64,000 nt of DNA from Streptococcus sp. 263_SSPC (lineage in GTDB: Bacteria; Bacillota; Bacilli; Lactobacillales; Aerococcaceae), in contig NZ_JVNU01000029.1 of assembly GCF_001071995.1 (NCBI RefSeq), positions 24,371 to 88,370 of the forward strand. Direction: 5' to 3'. Shown here in pieces: positions 1-9,080 of this stretch. Each line of letters begins with the position of its first letter. The stretch's first letter is position 1. A program made the position numbers and the translations under genes. The notes below the pieces were generated by a model. The model was not told where the DNA came from. It saw only the letters and a program-made list of their open reading frames with translations, and made no database searches.

Positions 1-722
1 ACCCCTGATTTATTGACTTTCCATGAGTGAACCACTAATGCTACGGCTGTTGCAGCAACCCCCATAGCAGCGGCCCCGGCAGATACACCGTTTAATTGAA
101 TTGCTAAACCAATCGCTACAGTTGAGATTGGCGAAATGATTAATGTTGCGAATGAGCAGCAGATTAAGATTGACATCAAGATTGGTTGTAATGTTGTGAA
201 CTCGTTGATGACTTGACCAATGGCTGCTGTAATCATTTTAACGTATGGTAATAATAGCAATCCGATAAAGGCAGAACCCACACCAACAACGATTGGCATT
301 GCTACAACGGCAGTTGAACCAAATTTATCTTTGATCAGCATTAACATTCCCACAGCGATACCAGCAGTGACCATTGTATTAATCAAGTCCCCTGTTCCAG
401 CACCGACATATTTTTGAAGTTCTGCATTATACGTCACTACCCCACTTGCTACGAAGCAGGCCCCTGCAACAACCATCATCGGCATTGGTTTAAATCCGAA
501 TTGTAATGCAATTAAGCCCCCGATAATCAGTGGAGTTGCTAATTGGAAAATAACCGCGATTTGCGTAATGGTTACTGCGATTGGATATTGACTAAAATGT
601 TTTAAAATTGCTGAAAGAACGGCATTTGGAATCAGTCCGACGATAACCCCTAGGGCTGTCCCTGCTAAGATTTTATTGATAAAAACTGAAGCCGTCATTT
701 TTTGTTTTGCTTGTGCTTCCAT
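1..722 (-). CDS. PfoR/PTS EIIC-like membrane permease (partial, C-terminus outside window)
   Basis: Polytopic membrane protein resembling the PTS EIIC-like family that includes PfoR (COG3641, PTS_EIIC_2). About 240 residues are visible and the frame is still open at base 1, so the C-terminal part is missing. The visible part is a chain of Gly/Ala-rich hydrophobic segments with no IIA or IIB domain. It starts at ATG 720-722 behind an AGGGGG site. Only 24 bases separate it from the stop of the ketopantoate-reductase-like gene, so the two are probably co-transcribed. The substrate cannot be read from sequence; the partner genes hint at a small organic acid (inference). Confidence 0.75.
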   Translation of the reverse strand, partial: MEAQAKQKMTASVFINKILAGTALGVIVGLIPNAVLSAILKHFSQYPIAVTITQIAVIFQLATPLIIGGLIALQFGFKPMPMMVVAGACFVASGVVTYNAELQKYVGAGTGDLINTMVTAGIAVGMLMLIKDKFGSTAVVAMPIVVGVGSAFIGLLLLPYVKMITAAIGQVINEFTTLQPILMSILICCSFATLIISPISTVAIGLAIQLNGVSAGAAAMGVAATAVALVVHSWKVNKSG

Positions 723-746
723 AGTTTTGTCCCCCTCTAATCTGAG

Positions 747-1694
747 CTATTTAGCTCCAAGAATTTGTTCTTTACAATGAACCAATGCTGTTAAAAACTC
801 ACAATATGGTGTTGGAACGCCATATTTTTGTCCTTTACGCACCACCGCTCCGTTGATGTAGTCGATTTCTGTTAAACGATTATTTTCAATTAAGTCTTGA
901 TACATCGATGGGTGATGAAGCCCAATTGTTTCACGATTATAACAATTCGTTTCGATGAAATCTACAATTTCTGAAACATTTAACAGAATGTTTTCACTTT
1001 TCGCAACTTCTGAAAATTCTTTCACGATATTTTCAACAATCAAGTGTGCAGTCGTTGTAGAACCAAATTCATACATATTACTCATCAAGATGGTGCAGAG
1101 TCCATTCATCGTTCCATTTACACATGCTTTCTTATAAATGGCGAATAGAATATTCTCAGAGTAAGATGCATTTAAACCACCGCTGTTCAACACCTCAACG
1201 ATTTCTTCGGCATTGGCTTTTGCCTCTGGTGTATCCACCAAGTTCTTCATGGCTACCGTTCCGCTACCGAAGAGTTTCACGCGACCAGGACCTTCCATTC
1301 CAGCCGTCCACATCGTGTTCCCAATAAAGATATCTTCTTTTGGAACAAATTGTTCAATCACTTCTTCATGTCCAATACCATTGAGTAAGCAAAGTACTTT
1401 TGTTTCATCATGAATCACTGGTTTCAAATCTGTTAACATGCTTTCTAATTGCATCGCTTTTGTAAATAAAATGATTAGGTCACTTGTCATCTCTTCTGTG
1501 ACTTCACTTTGGAGCACCGCTGGTAATTTTACAACGATTTCTTCTCCATTATAGTTTGCCTTTAATCCTTCTTTTTGAATGGCATCCACATGATCTTTCC
1601 ATCCATCGACTAGGAGCACTTCATGCCCTGCTTGATGGAGCATTAATCCAAAGCGACTTCCCATGGCGCCAGCACCTGCGATTGTAATTTTCAT
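747..1694 (-). CDS. panE: 2-dehydropantoate 2-reductase family protein (ApbA/PanE-like)
   Basis: NADPH-dependent reductase of the ketopantoate reductase family, 315 residues, the usual length. The Rossmann nucleotide-binding motif GAGAMG is at residues 7-12, an LLNGIGHEE segment is near 103-111, and the family's catalytic Lys region (YKKACVNG) is near 187-194. Two ATGs lie in tandem; the second (1692-1694) sits 7 bases after GGAGG and is preferred over the first (4 bases). It is the first gene of a transcript that continues into the permease. Because it pairs with a permease and a LysR regulator, it may reduce a 2-keto acid other than ketopantoate; the panE symbol is by family only. Confidence 0.8.
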   Translation of the reverse strand: MKITIAGAGAMGSRFGLMLHQAGHEVLLVDGWKDHVDAIQKEGLKANYNGEEIVVKLPAVLQSEVTEEMTSDLIILFTKAMQLESMLTDLKPVIHDETKVLCLLNGIGHEEVIEQFVPKEDIFIGNTMWTAGMEGPGRVKLFGSGTVAMKNLVDTPEAKANAEEIVEVLNSGGLNASYSENILFAIYKKACVNGTMNGLCTILMSNMYEFGSTTTAHLIVENIVKEFSEVAKSENILLNVSEIVDFIETNCYNRETIGLHHPSMYQDLIENNRLTEIDYINGAVVRKGQKYGVPTPYCEFLTALVHCKEQILGAK

Positions 1695-1726
1695 CATAAT
1701 TCCTCCTTTATGTTTTCAAAACCTTA

Positions 1727-1762
1727 TTGTTTCCGTCTTTATTCTTTGTTACAATTATTGTA
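1727..1762. promoter_or_regulatory. Overlapping divergent promoters with a symmetric -10 region
   Basis: Plus strand: TTGTTT (1727-1732), 17 bases, TACAAT (1750-1755), reading into the LysR gene. The 13-bp palindrome TACAATTATTGTA at 1750-1762 also gives a TACAAT on the minus strand (1757-1762), facing panE. No good -35 is visible for the minus promoter, which fits activator dependence. The palindrome is a candidate LysR-type operator (inference). Confidence 0.5.
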
Positions 1763-1795
1763 TAACACTTCACTTAAAAGAATAGGAGATGTCCA

Positions 1796-2683
1796 ATGGA
1801 TATTAAACACCTACACTACTTCATTAGTATCGTTGACCATGGCGGATATTCCAATGCCGCTCGTAGTTTATTCATTACGCAACCGACCCTTTCTCAAACC
1901 ATTAAAAAATTAGAATCCGAATTACATACTCCGCTTTTTATTCAGCAAACTAACAATAGTATTCGACTGACTGAAGCTGGACAGCTCTTATACGATAATG
2001 GTAAGAAAATCATTTCTTTGATGGAAGGGACTGTGGCTCAAATTCATGAGCTTAATCAGCCTCAAAAAGAAACAATTCGAATTGGGCTACCGACACTTTT
2101 TGCGATCAAATTAATGCCTGAATTCTCGCGTTTTATGATGTCGCATCCTTCGATTCACTTAACGATGGTACAAGGCGGTTCGCGTGAGCTTCAAACTGCA
2201 CTAGTGAATGAAGAAATCGACCTTGGTGTTCTATCCTTTCCAAAGATTGAATCCGATATTGTGATTGAACCGTTCCAACAACACTTCGCTGGTTACCAGG
2301 CGAGTCTTGTCGTTCCTAAGGGTCATCGCCTAGCTTCGAGAGACTCTATCACCTTTGAAGATTTGAAGGAGGAACGTTTTAGCACCTTGTCTGAACACTT
2401 TATGCTTGGAAAATTATTACACCAACGCTCTAGACATTTTGGCTTTGAACCGAATATCGTTTACGTAGACGACAACTGGGAAGTACTCCTTGCCAGTCTT
2501 GCAACCTTTAACTCCGTTTGCATCATGGCGCTGGAATATAAAGAGTTTTATTCAGATGACGAACTCGTATGGATTCCTCTCATCGATAAAAATGGATTTT
2601 TCCCAATCGGAGTCGCCTATCGCCCAAACGAAACTTATTCGCAAAACGTCTTAGAACTCATTGAATTATTACGAACTTTATAA
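1796..2683 (+). CDS. LysR-family transcriptional regulator
   Basis: LysR-type regulator of 295 residues, normal for the family. The N-terminal winged helix-turn-helix occupies about residues 1-60 (HYFISIVDHGGYSNAARS, then QPTLSQTIKKLE), followed by a linker helix and a two-lobed effector-binding domain. The start has an AGGAG site 7 bases upstream. It is transcribed divergently from panE and the permease from overlapping promoters, the classic arrangement for a LysR protein controlling its neighbours. The inducer is unknown. Confidence 0.9.
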   Translation: MDIKHLHYFISIVDHGGYSNAARSLFITQPTLSQTIKKLESELHTPLFIQQTNNSIRLTEAGQLLYDNGKKIISLMEGTVAQIHELNQPQKETIRIGLPTLFAIKLMPEFSRFMMSHPSIHLTMVQGGSRELQTALVNEEIDLGVLSFPKIESDIVIEPFQQHFAGYQASLVVPKGHRLASRDSITFEDLKEERFSTLSEHFMLGKLLHQRSRHFGFEPNIVYVDDNWEVLLASLATFNSVCIMALEYKEFYSDDELVWIPLIDKNGFFPIGVAYRPNETYSQNVLELIELLRTL

Positions 2684-2776
2684 GGATTCCTCTGTTTTTA
2701 TTGTACCTTCTTTGTGAAGTTTTTACCAATTGAATTTTCTTATAGCCGTATTAATTTTTCTTATAACAACACAAAA

Positions 2777-2810
2777 AAAGGAACGAACTTCTCTCAAAGT
2801 TCGTTCCTTT
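2777..2810. terminator. Bidirectional terminator between lysR and pepS
   Basis: Perfect 11-bp stem GGAACGAACTT / AAGTTCGTTCC (2780-2790, 2797-2807) extended by three A-T pairs, with a T-tract on one side and an A-tract on the other. It can end both converging transcripts. Confidence 0.9.
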
Positions 2811-2830
2811 TACTTTTTCAATTTATCCGA

Positions 2831-4075
2831 CTAAATAGCCCAGTCTCCGTTACGGAAGATTGGAACAACAGTACCGTCTTCACGGATACCATCCACGTTC
2901 ATTTCTGGTCCACCGATCATGAAGTCCACGTGAACATCAGCACGGTTTAATCCAGCTTTTCTTAATTCTTCTTCAGTTTCGAAGTTTTCTCCACCTTTAA
3001 CGCTTGTTGCATAAGCTGAACCGATTGCTAAGTGGTTTGATGCATTTTCATCGAATAATGTGTTGAAGAATGTGATTCCTGATTGTGAGATTGGTGATGG
3101 GTCGCTTACTAATGCAACTTCACCTAATCCACGAGCACCATTGTTTTCGAATACTAAGTCTTTCATTACTTTGTCGCCTTTTTCAGCAGATACTTCTGTG
3201 ATTTGACCGTCTTTGAAAGTCACTTTGATTCCTTCGATGATGTTACCGTTGTAGCTCAATGGTTTTGTACTTGATACATATCCGTCAGCTACGCGGAAGT
3301 CAGGAGCTGAGAAGACTTCTTCTGTTGGCATGTTTGCGATGAAGTGTTCTCCTTGAGCGTTCAAGCTTCCAGCACTTTCCCAAACATGGTTTTTAGGCAT
3401 TCCAAGAGTTAAGTCTGTTCCTGGTGCAGTGTAGTGTAATTTTACGAATTGTTCTTTGTTTAAAATAGCTGCTTTAGCATCTAATTTTTCTTCGTGTTCT
3501 TTCCATGCTGCCACTGGATCATCAGCGTAAACACGGCAAGTTTTGAAGATTTGATCCCATAATAAATCTACTGCTTCTTCGTCAGTTGCTGCATTAGGGA
3601 AAACTTTCTTCGCCCATTCTTTACCAGCAGCTGCTGCTACAGTCCAGCTCACTTTGTTGGCTTGTGTTGCTGTACGTAATGGTTTTAATGCAAGGCTTAA
3701 TGCTTTTGTTGATTTTTGAAGACGTTCTGCTGATACGCCAGCGAATGCATCTGGATCCGCTGAGCGAACGTTTAAGCGGCTTGCTTTCTTCTCTAATAAG
3801 TAGTTCATTTCTGCTACACGGTATTCTGGAACGTTTGTGATACGGTCTTCAGCAGCGTGTAATAAGCGCTCACGGCCTACAAAATCGTCAGCCCATGATA
3901 CGATTACTTCGCTTGCTCCGTGTGCGTAAGCTTCTTTTACTAATAAACGAGCTAAAGGTGCTTGGTCTACGTCAATCACAATATTCACTGTGTGACCTGG
4001 TTGCACGTTAATCCCTGTTGAGATTAATAATTTAGCATATTTTTCTAAGTTTTTGTCGAAATCTTTTAATACCAT
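2831..4075 (-). CDS. pepS: M29 family aminopeptidase (PepS/AmpS type)
   Basis: Cytosolic dinuclear metallo-aminopeptidase of peptidase family M29, 414 residues (family norm about 410). The metal ligands expected for the family are in the C-terminal half: a Glu in the NMPTEEVFSAPD segment, a Glu in LGEVALVSD, His and Tyr in SNHLAIGSAY, and His/Asp in DVHVDFMIGG. It releases N-terminal residues in peptide use. It lies 44 bases after truA, and transcription ends at the hairpin shared with the LysR gene. PepS and AmpS are both used for this family, so the symbol is approximate. Confidence 0.9.
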   Translation of the reverse strand: MVLKDFDKNLEKYAKLLISTGINVQPGHTVNIVIDVDQAPLARLLVKEAYAHGASEVIVSWADDFVGRERLLHAAEDRITNVPEYRVAEMNYLLEKKASRLNVRSADPDAFAGVSAERLQKSTKALSLALKPLRTATQANKVSWTVAAAAGKEWAKKVFPNAATDEEAVDLLWDQIFKTCRVYADDPVAAWKEHEEKLDAKAAILNKEQFVKLHYTAPGTDLTLGMPKNHVWESAGSLNAQGEHFIANMPTEEVFSAPDFRVADGYVSSTKPLSYNGNIIEGIKVTFKDGQITEVSAEKGDKVMKDLVFENNGARGLGEVALVSDPSPISQSGITFFNTLFDENASNHLAIGSAYATSVKGGENFETEEELRKAGLNRADVHVDFMIGGPEMNVDGIREDGTVVPIFRNGDWAI

Positions 4076-4119
4076 ATTGACACTCCTTTTAATATAACTA
4101 CTTTCATCCTATCATATTT

Positions 4120-4869
4120 CTAGTCGAAATTCTTATAAAACACTTCATCTAAGTACAGTCCATGAGCAGGTGCTGTTGGTCCTGCCGCATTTCGATCCAT
4201 CGCTTCTAGAATTTGCTTCATCTCTTCTACTTCCCGTAAGCCGTCTCCAATTTGAAGCGCCGTTCCAACGAGAATTCGAACCATATTGTAAAGGAACCCT
4301 TCCCCTTCAAACGTGAAAATCAATTCATCGCCGTAACGAGCAACTTCTGCTTTTGTGACCACTCGTACTTTAGAGTCTTTATCACTTTTAGTCGAACAAA
4401 AACTTGTAAAGTCGTGCTCTCCTATCACCGCTTCAAACGCCTTATTGATGCGTTCGACATCCGTCTTGAATGGGTGATGCAGTTCATATTGACGACGGAA
4501 AGGACTCTGTATAGCAGCAGTCGTTACTTTATAGATATATCGTTTCCCAGTCACACTATAGCGCGCATGGAAGTCATCCGATACTGCCTCTGCCGAAACA
4601 ATCCGAATCGACGTCGGCAATAAACTGTTCATCGCACGAACAAGTGAGTCAGCTTCGATAGCTTTGGGATAGTCGATATGAACCACTTGACCGTTGGCAT
4701 GCACTCCAGAATCGGTACGACCAGAGCCACTAACAGGAATATATTGCCCCTTTGTCATCTTCTTCAAGGCTTTATTCAGTTCTGCTTGAATACTATTCCC
4801 ATTCTCTTGTACTTGAAATCCAACATACGGCGTACCATCATATTGAATGACGAGTTTATATCGCTGCAT
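4120..4869 (-). CDS. truA: tRNA pseudouridine(38-40) synthase TruA
   Basis: Converts U38, U39 and U40 of the tRNA anticodon arm to pseudouridine. 249 residues. The catalytic Asp is D53 in GSGRTDSGVHANGQ, and the N-terminal YDGTPYVGFQ is typical. An in-frame extension to 4902 exists but runs through a terminator hairpin; ATG 4867-4869, following a GAAGGGAAAAGG stretch, gives the normal protein. It is the last gene of the ecfA1-ecfA2-ecfT-truA string usual downstream of rplQ in Firmicutes. Confidence 0.93.
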   Translation of the reverse strand: MQRYKLVIQYDGTPYVGFQVQENGNSIQAELNKALKKMTKGQYIPVSGSGRTDSGVHANGQVVHIDYPKAIEADSLVRAMNSLLPTSIRIVSAEAVSDDFHARYSVTGKRYIYKVTTAAIQSPFRRQYELHHPFKTDVERINKAFEAVIGEHDFTSFCSTKSDKDSKVRVVTKAEVARYGDELIFTFEGEGFLYNMVRILVGTALQIGDGLREVEEMKQILEAMDRNAAGPTAPAHGLYLDEVFYKNFD

Positions 4870-4885
4870 CCTTTTCCCTTCTTTC

Positions 4886-4911
4886 AAAAAAGAGCTTGAC
4901 AAGTCAAGCTC
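4886..4911 (-). terminator. Hairpin terminator between ecfT and truA
   Basis: Stem GAGCTTGAC / GTCAAGCTC (4892-4900, 4903-4911) with a 2-base loop, followed on the minus strand by TTTTTT. It probably trims ecf transcripts before truA, which would then depend on read-through. Confidence 0.75.
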
Positions 4912-4920
4912 CTTATTTTT

Positions 4921-5718
4921 TTATGCTTTTAATACAAATAATAAAATCGTTACGGCCACAAGGGATAATCCCGCAATGGCATCACGCATTTCATAGTTTA
5001 GAACACGGTACTTACTACGTCCGTCTCCGCCTTGGTATCCACGTGCTTCCATGGCTGTTGCCAAGTCTTCCGCACGGTTTAATGAGCTGACAAATAACGG
5101 AATTAAGATTGGGATAATCGCCTTCATTTGTTCGAAGAGATTTCCTTCTCCAAAATCAACCCCACGAGCTCGTTGCGCGTTCATAATTTTTTGTGCTTCG
5201 TCCATTAATGTTGGTACAAAACGCAGTGCAATGGATAACATTAATGCCACTTCATGCACTGGGAATTTCACAACGGCTAATGGCTTCATCACCGCTTCAA
5301 TCGCATCCGTTAATTGTAATGGTGCGGTTGTTAGTGTTAATAGCGTTGAGAACGAGATAATTAATACGAAACGTAAGAAGATGAATACCGCATTAATAAT
5401 CCCCTCAGACGTTACTTGAATGAATCCCCATTGGAAGTAGACGTCTCCACCGCTTGTAAATAAGATTTGAAGTGCTACTGTAAACAGAATCACCCAAATT
5501 AACGGCTTAATCCCTTTCCAGAAGAACCCTAATGGAATCTTCGATAAAAGTAAGGCAATCAGTGTATAGGCGATTAATAAGCCATATGTCACCCAGTTAT
5601 TCGCTAAGAAAATGACTAACACGAATGCAAATGTTCCAATTAATTTTGTTCTTGGATCGAGTTTATGAATCCATGAATCGCCTTGTAAGTAGCGACCTAA
5701 AATAAGTTTATCGAGCAC
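4921..5718 (-). CDS. ecfT: Energy-coupling factor transporter transmembrane protein EcfT
   Basis: Membrane scaffold of a group II ECF transporter; it links the EcfA1/EcfA2 ATPases to exchangeable vitamin S-components. 265 residues from GTG 5716-5718, chosen because GGAGG lies 8 bases upstream; the longer frame to 5751 has no site. Several hydrophobic helices are followed by two coupling helices carrying the Ala-Arg-Gly signatures (about residues 184-186, AQRARGVDF, and 225-227, AMEARGYQG). It overlaps the end of ecfA2 by 11 bases, so translation is coupled. The niacin S-component at 59.3 kb is a likely client. Confidence 0.93.
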   Translation of the reverse strand: MLDKLILGRYLQGDSWIHKLDPRTKLIGTFAFVLVIFLANNWVTYGLLIAYTLIALLLSKIPLGFFWKGIKPLIWVILFTVALQILFTSGGDVYFQWGFIQVTSEGIINAVFIFLRFVLIISFSTLLTLTTAPLQLTDAIEAVMKPLAVVKFPVHEVALMLSIALRFVPTLMDEAQKIMNAQRARGVDFGEGNLFEQMKAIIPILIPLFVSSLNRAEDLATAMEARGYQGGDGRSKYRVLNYEMRDAIAGLSLVAVTILLFVLKA

Positions 5719-6583
5719 TTGTGTCACCTCCGTTTTTCGAATGTGAAACAAGTAAATCTGCTAAAGCGTCTAGGTTCATTGGACGAGCGTCTGTTTGGAA
5801 TCCTTTTGCTTTTAGCTTTTCGACAAACTGAACAGTCGAAGGCAAGCCTAGTTGTTTTTCTTGTAACCAAGCAGCATCCGCAAATACTTCTTCAGGAGTT
5901 CCTGTTTTTACAACAGTCCCCTTTTCACACACAATCACGTAATTCGCATAATCGCTAACATCATTCATTTGGTGTGTTACAAGGACGATTGTAATGCCTT
6001 TTTCGCGTTGGAGTTGCGCAAACATTTCCATCATCTCAAAGCGACCTTTAGGATCTAATCCCGCTGTTGGTTCGTCTAAGACTAATACTTCTGGTTGCAT
6101 CGCTAACACGCCAGCAATCGCTACACGACGCATTTGTCCCCCAGATAAATCGAATGGTGACTTATGTAAGACCTCTTCAGGAAGTCCCACGATTTTTAGA
6201 GTCTCTTTCGCTAGCTGGTTTGCTTCTTCCTCACTTGCTCCGAAGTTCTTTGGCCCAAAAGCAATATCTTTTTCAACCGTTTCTTCGAAGAGTTGTGATT
6301 CCGGAAATTGGAATACGATACCGACTTTTTGGCGCAGTGGCTTCAGGTCTTTATTGCTCGTTTCAGAGTCTACTACGCGATCCCCAAGTTCCACCGTACC
6401 CGATGTTGGTTTCAGTAACGCGTTTAAGTGTTGTAAAATGGTCGATTTCCCAGAACCTGTATGTCCAATGATGGCCGTGTACTTTCCTGATGGAATATTG
6501 AAGTTTACGTCGAAAAGCGCACGTGTTTCAAAAGGTGTGTTTGCTTGGTATGCGAAATTTACTTCGTTAAAACGGATGTCCAT
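5708..6583 (-). CDS. ecfA2: Energy-coupling factor ATP-binding protein EcfA2
   Basis: One of the two ATPases of the ECF module. About 291 residues. Walker A GHTGSGKST at about 40-48, Q-loop in VFQFPESQ, signature LSGGQ near 146-150, and Walker B VLVLDEPTAGLDP directly after. The second ATG (6581-6583) is used because GGTGGA is 6 bases upstream; an ATG two codons earlier abuts that site. The start overlaps the end of ecfA1 by 25 bases, so the two are translationally coupled. Confidence 0.93.
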   Translation of the reverse strand: MDIRFNEVNFAYQANTPFETRALFDVNFNIPSGKYTAIIGHTGSGKSTILQHLNALLKPTSGTVELGDRVVDSETSNKDLKPLRQKVGIVFQFPESQLFEETVEKDIAFGPKNFGASEEEANQLAKETLKIVGLPEEVLHKSPFDLSGGQMRRVAIAGVLAMQPEVLVLDEPTAGLDPKGRFEMMEMFAQLQREKGITIVLVTHQMNDVSDYANYVIVCEKGTVVKTGTPEEVFADAAWLQEKQLGLPSTVQFVEKLKAKGFQTDARPMNLDALADLLVSHSKNGGDTSAR

Positions 6584-7410
6584 AACCATTCCACCAACCC
6601 TTCTTCATCAAGATACGCTTCAGGAACTTCCAATCCCTTTTCGCGAAGTACTTCGATTAATTTCTCAGCAAACGGCACATCGAGTCCCTTTTCAACAAGC
6701 TTCGTTCCCAATTTGAAAATTTCTTCAGGAGTTCCGATTTGTTGAATTTGTCCTTGTTCCATTAACACAACACGGTCTGCTTGCGCTGCTTCATCTAAAT
6801 CATGTGTAATCGAGATGACCGTAATGTTTTTCTCTTTGTGTAACTTTTGAATCGTCCCGATAACTTCCATACGTCCCTTAGGATCCAGCATAGAAGTAGC
6901 TTCATCGAGAATAATGACAGAAGGTTCTAAGGCTGTGACGCCGGCAATCGCAACCCGTTGCTTTTGGCCTCCTGAGAGTCGTGCAGGTTCCTTCGTTCTA
7001 AAGTCACTCATTTTTACCATTTCAAGAACGCGAGTCACACGCTCAATCATTTCTTCTCGTGGGAGCCCGATATTTTCTAATCCGAAGGCGATGTCGTCTT
7101 CCACCGTTGTCCCAACAAATTGATTATCTGGATTTTGAAAAACCATACCCACCGCACGTCTAGCGTCATATACGGTCTCATCATTTAAAACAACACCATT
7201 AATCAGAACTTCTCCACTACCTGCTTCGATAAGTCCATTCATGACTTTGGCTAATGTTGATTTCCCAGAACCATTATGCCCAATGATGGCTAACCATTCA
7301 CCGCGTTCGACCTTTAAGGATACTCCTGCCAACGCTTCACGCTCATCCTCTTCATGATAACGATAATGGATGTTATTTAACTCAATAATTGTTGATTGCA
7401 ACGGGGACAC
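6559..7410 (-). CDS. ecfA1: Energy-coupling factor ATP-binding protein EcfA1
   Basis: Partner ATPase of EcfA2. 283 residues from GTG 7408-7410, which follows a purine-rich AGGAAAAGGG stretch; the open frame reaches 7515 but runs back through terminator hairpins, so the longer start is unlikely. Walker A GHNGSGKST at about 44-52, VFQNPDNQF Q-loop, LSGGQKQR signature and VIILDEATSMLDP Walker B. It is the first gene of the ECF string, 241 bases after rplQ, separated from it by structured RNA and two hairpins. Confidence 0.93.
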   Translation of the reverse strand: MSPLQSTIIELNNIHYRYHEEDEREALAGVSLKVERGEWLAIIGHNGSGKSTLAKVMNGLIEAGSGEVLINGVVLNDETVYDARRAVGMVFQNPDNQFVGTTVEDDIAFGLENIGLPREEMIERVTRVLEMVKMSDFRTKEPARLSGGQKQRVAIAGVTALEPSVIILDEATSMLDPKGRMEVIGTIQKLHKEKNITVISITHDLDEAAQADRVVLMEQGQIQQIGTPEEIFKLGTKLVEKGLDVPFAEKLIEVLREKGLEVPEAYLDEEGLVEWLWTSVLTK

Positions 7411-7453
7411 CCCTTTCCCTTTTCCTATGTATGTATCAAAAATATGTATAAAT

Positions 7454-7509
7454 AAAAAAACACACTTTTTCATGATGAAGTGCTCTCCCGCCAAAAAGCT
7501 TCGGCGGGA
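7454..7509 (-). terminator. Double hairpin ending the ribosomal superoperon
   Basis: Two consecutive hairpins on the minus strand: TCCCGCC / GGCGGGA (7486-7492, 7503-7509) and CACTT / AAGTG (7463-7467, 7478-7482), the second followed by seven T. They lie between rplQ and ecfA1 and should end most alpha-operon transcripts. Confidence 0.75.
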
Positions 7510-7539
7510 AAACAACGAGCTAGACTAAATAATCTGAGA

Positions 7540-7651
7540 AAGAATAAGGCTACCTGTTCAGTAGCCCCAGACTTTCCATCTTATAAGCAAGATGATTATT
7601 ACCATCATGACGCTCTTTTCAACCATCGAAAAGTGTTCGATTGAATGTTTA
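7540..7651 (-). ncRNA. Candidate L17 downstream element (L17DE)
   Basis: The bases directly after the rplQ stop hold several local stems: GGCTAC / GTAGCC (7548-7553, 7561-7566), CATCTT / AAGATG (7577-7582, 7589-7594) and ATGAT / ATCAT (7592-7596, 7604-7608), the last two mutually exclusive at their edge. An RNA motif called L17DE is known from exactly this place, downstream of rplQ in Lactobacillales. Assignment is by position and structure, not by a covariance-model match. Confidence 0.45.
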
Positions 7652-8032
7652 TTAAACTAATTCAATGATAACCATTGGTGCAGCATCGCCACGACGAGGT
7701 TCAGTTTTAAGAATACGAGTGTATCCACCTTGACGTTCGCTGTAACGTGATGCTAAATCATTAAATAATTTTTGTAACGCTGTTTCAACAACGATTGATT
7801 CGCCTTCTTCACGAACATCTGCTACTTCGTTGCGTACAAATGCAGCTGCTTGACGGCGAGCATGTAAGTCTCCACGTTTACCTAAAGTAATCATTTTTTC
7901 TACAGTAGAACGGATTTCTTTAGCACGAGCTTCAGTTGTAACGATACGTTCGTTAATAATTAAGTCAGTTGTCAAGTCACGTAATAACGCTTTACGTTGT
8001 GAACTTGTACGTCCTAATTTACGATAAGCCAT
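7652..8032 (-). CDS. rplQ: 50S ribosomal protein L17
   Basis: Large-subunit protein L17, 126 residues, opening [20 protein letters not shown] as in all bacterial L17. Last ribosomal gene of the alpha operon, 31 bases after rpoA with a good AGGAGGAAT site. The transcript then meets a candidate L17DE structure and two terminator hairpins. Confidence 0.97.
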   Translation of the reverse strand: MAYRKLGRTSSQRKALLRDLTTDLIINERIVTTEARAKEIRSTVEKMITLGKRGDLHARRQAAAFVRNEVADVREEGESIVVETALQKLFNDLASRYSERQGGYTRILKTEPRRGDAAPMVIIELV

Positions 8033-8063
8033 TTTTAATATTCCTCCTTCTTAAGAGTTTCTA

Positions 8064-9011
8064 TTAGTCTTCACGACGTAAGTCTAAATTTAAATCGATT
8101 AATTTTTGTTTCACTTCTTCAAGCGATTTACGACCTAAGTTACGAACTTTGATCATTTCCGCTTCAGACTTGCTTGTTAATTCATGTACTGTATTAATTC
8201 CAGCACGTTTTAAGCAGTTATATGAACGAACTGATAAATCTAGTTCTTCAATAGTCATTTCAAGAAGACGTTCTTTTTGAGTTTCTTCTTTTTCGACCAT
8301 GATTTCCATAGGATGTGCTTCATTTGTTAAATTAACAAAGATATTTAAGTGCTCAGTTAAGATACGAGCCGCTAAACTAACAGCATCTTGAGGAGCGATA
8401 GAACCATCTGTCCATACATCAAGAGTTAGTTTATCATAAATATTTTTTTGACCAATACGAGTGTTTTCGACTTGGTAGTTCACTTTACTAATCGGAGTAT
8501 AAATAGAATCAATTGGGATTACACCAATTGGCATATTATCAGATTTATTGTAGTCAGAGCGAACATATCCACGACCATTTTTAGCATTCATACGAACATG
8601 GAAGTGATATCCTTCAGCTACTGTACAGATATATAAATCAGGGTTTAGAACTTGAATGTCGCTATCATGTTTGATATCGCCTGCAGTTACTACCGCTGGA
8701 CCTTTAACATCAATTTCTAATACTTTATTTTCATCTTCAGTGAAAGACTTCAATGCAATTTTTTTAATGTTTAAAATGATTGCAGCTACGTCTTCAACCA
8801 CGCCATCTATTGTTGAAAATTCATGTAAAACGCCATCCATTTGGATATCTGTTACTGCAGTACCAGGGAGTGACGATAATAAGATTCGGCGTAATGAGTT
8901 CCCTAAGGTAGTACCATAACCGCGTTCAAGTGGCTCAACAACGAATTTACCAAACTTTGCATCTTCGCTGATTTCGATCGTTTCAATTTTTGGTTTTTCA
9001 ATTTCGATCAT
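8064..9011 (-). CDS. rpoA: DNA-directed RNA polymerase subunit alpha
   Basis: Alpha subunit, 315 residues. N-terminal assembly domain about 1-230 ([20 protein letters not shown]), flexible acidic linker, C-terminal domain from about 245 that contacts UP elements and activators ([31 protein letters not shown]). ATG 9009-9011 with GAAAGGGG 8 bases upstream is used; a further in-frame start six codons earlier lies over that site. Standard alpha-operon position between rpsK and rplQ. Confidence 0.97.
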   Translation of the reverse strand: MIEIEKPKIETIEISEDAKFGKFVVEPLERGYGTTLGNSLRRILLSSLPGTAVTDIQMDGVLHEFSTIDGVVEDVAAIILNIKKIALKSFTEDENKVLEIDVKGPAVVTAGDIKHDSDIQVLNPDLYICTVAEGYHFHVRMNAKNGRGYVRSDYNKSDNMPIGVIPIDSIYTPISKVNYQVENTRIGQKNIYDKLTLDVWTDGSIAPQDAVSLAARILTEHLNIFVNLTNEAHPMEIMVEKEETQKERLLEMTIEELDLSVRSYNCLKRAGINTVHELTSKSEAEMIKVRNLGRKSLEEVKQKLIDLNLDLRRED

Positions 9012-9080
9012 GTTATTTACCCCTTTCAAAACGTACGTTCAATGTGCGATTGTCCGACAAAATTCAACAATAACAATCCA

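Noticed and set aside
4252..4623. 123-codon plus-strand frame
   Set aside because: Antisense shadow of truA.
5994..6716. 240-codon plus-strand frame
   Set aside because: Antisense to ecfA2/ecfA1, whose protein motifs are complete; no site and no recognisable domain.
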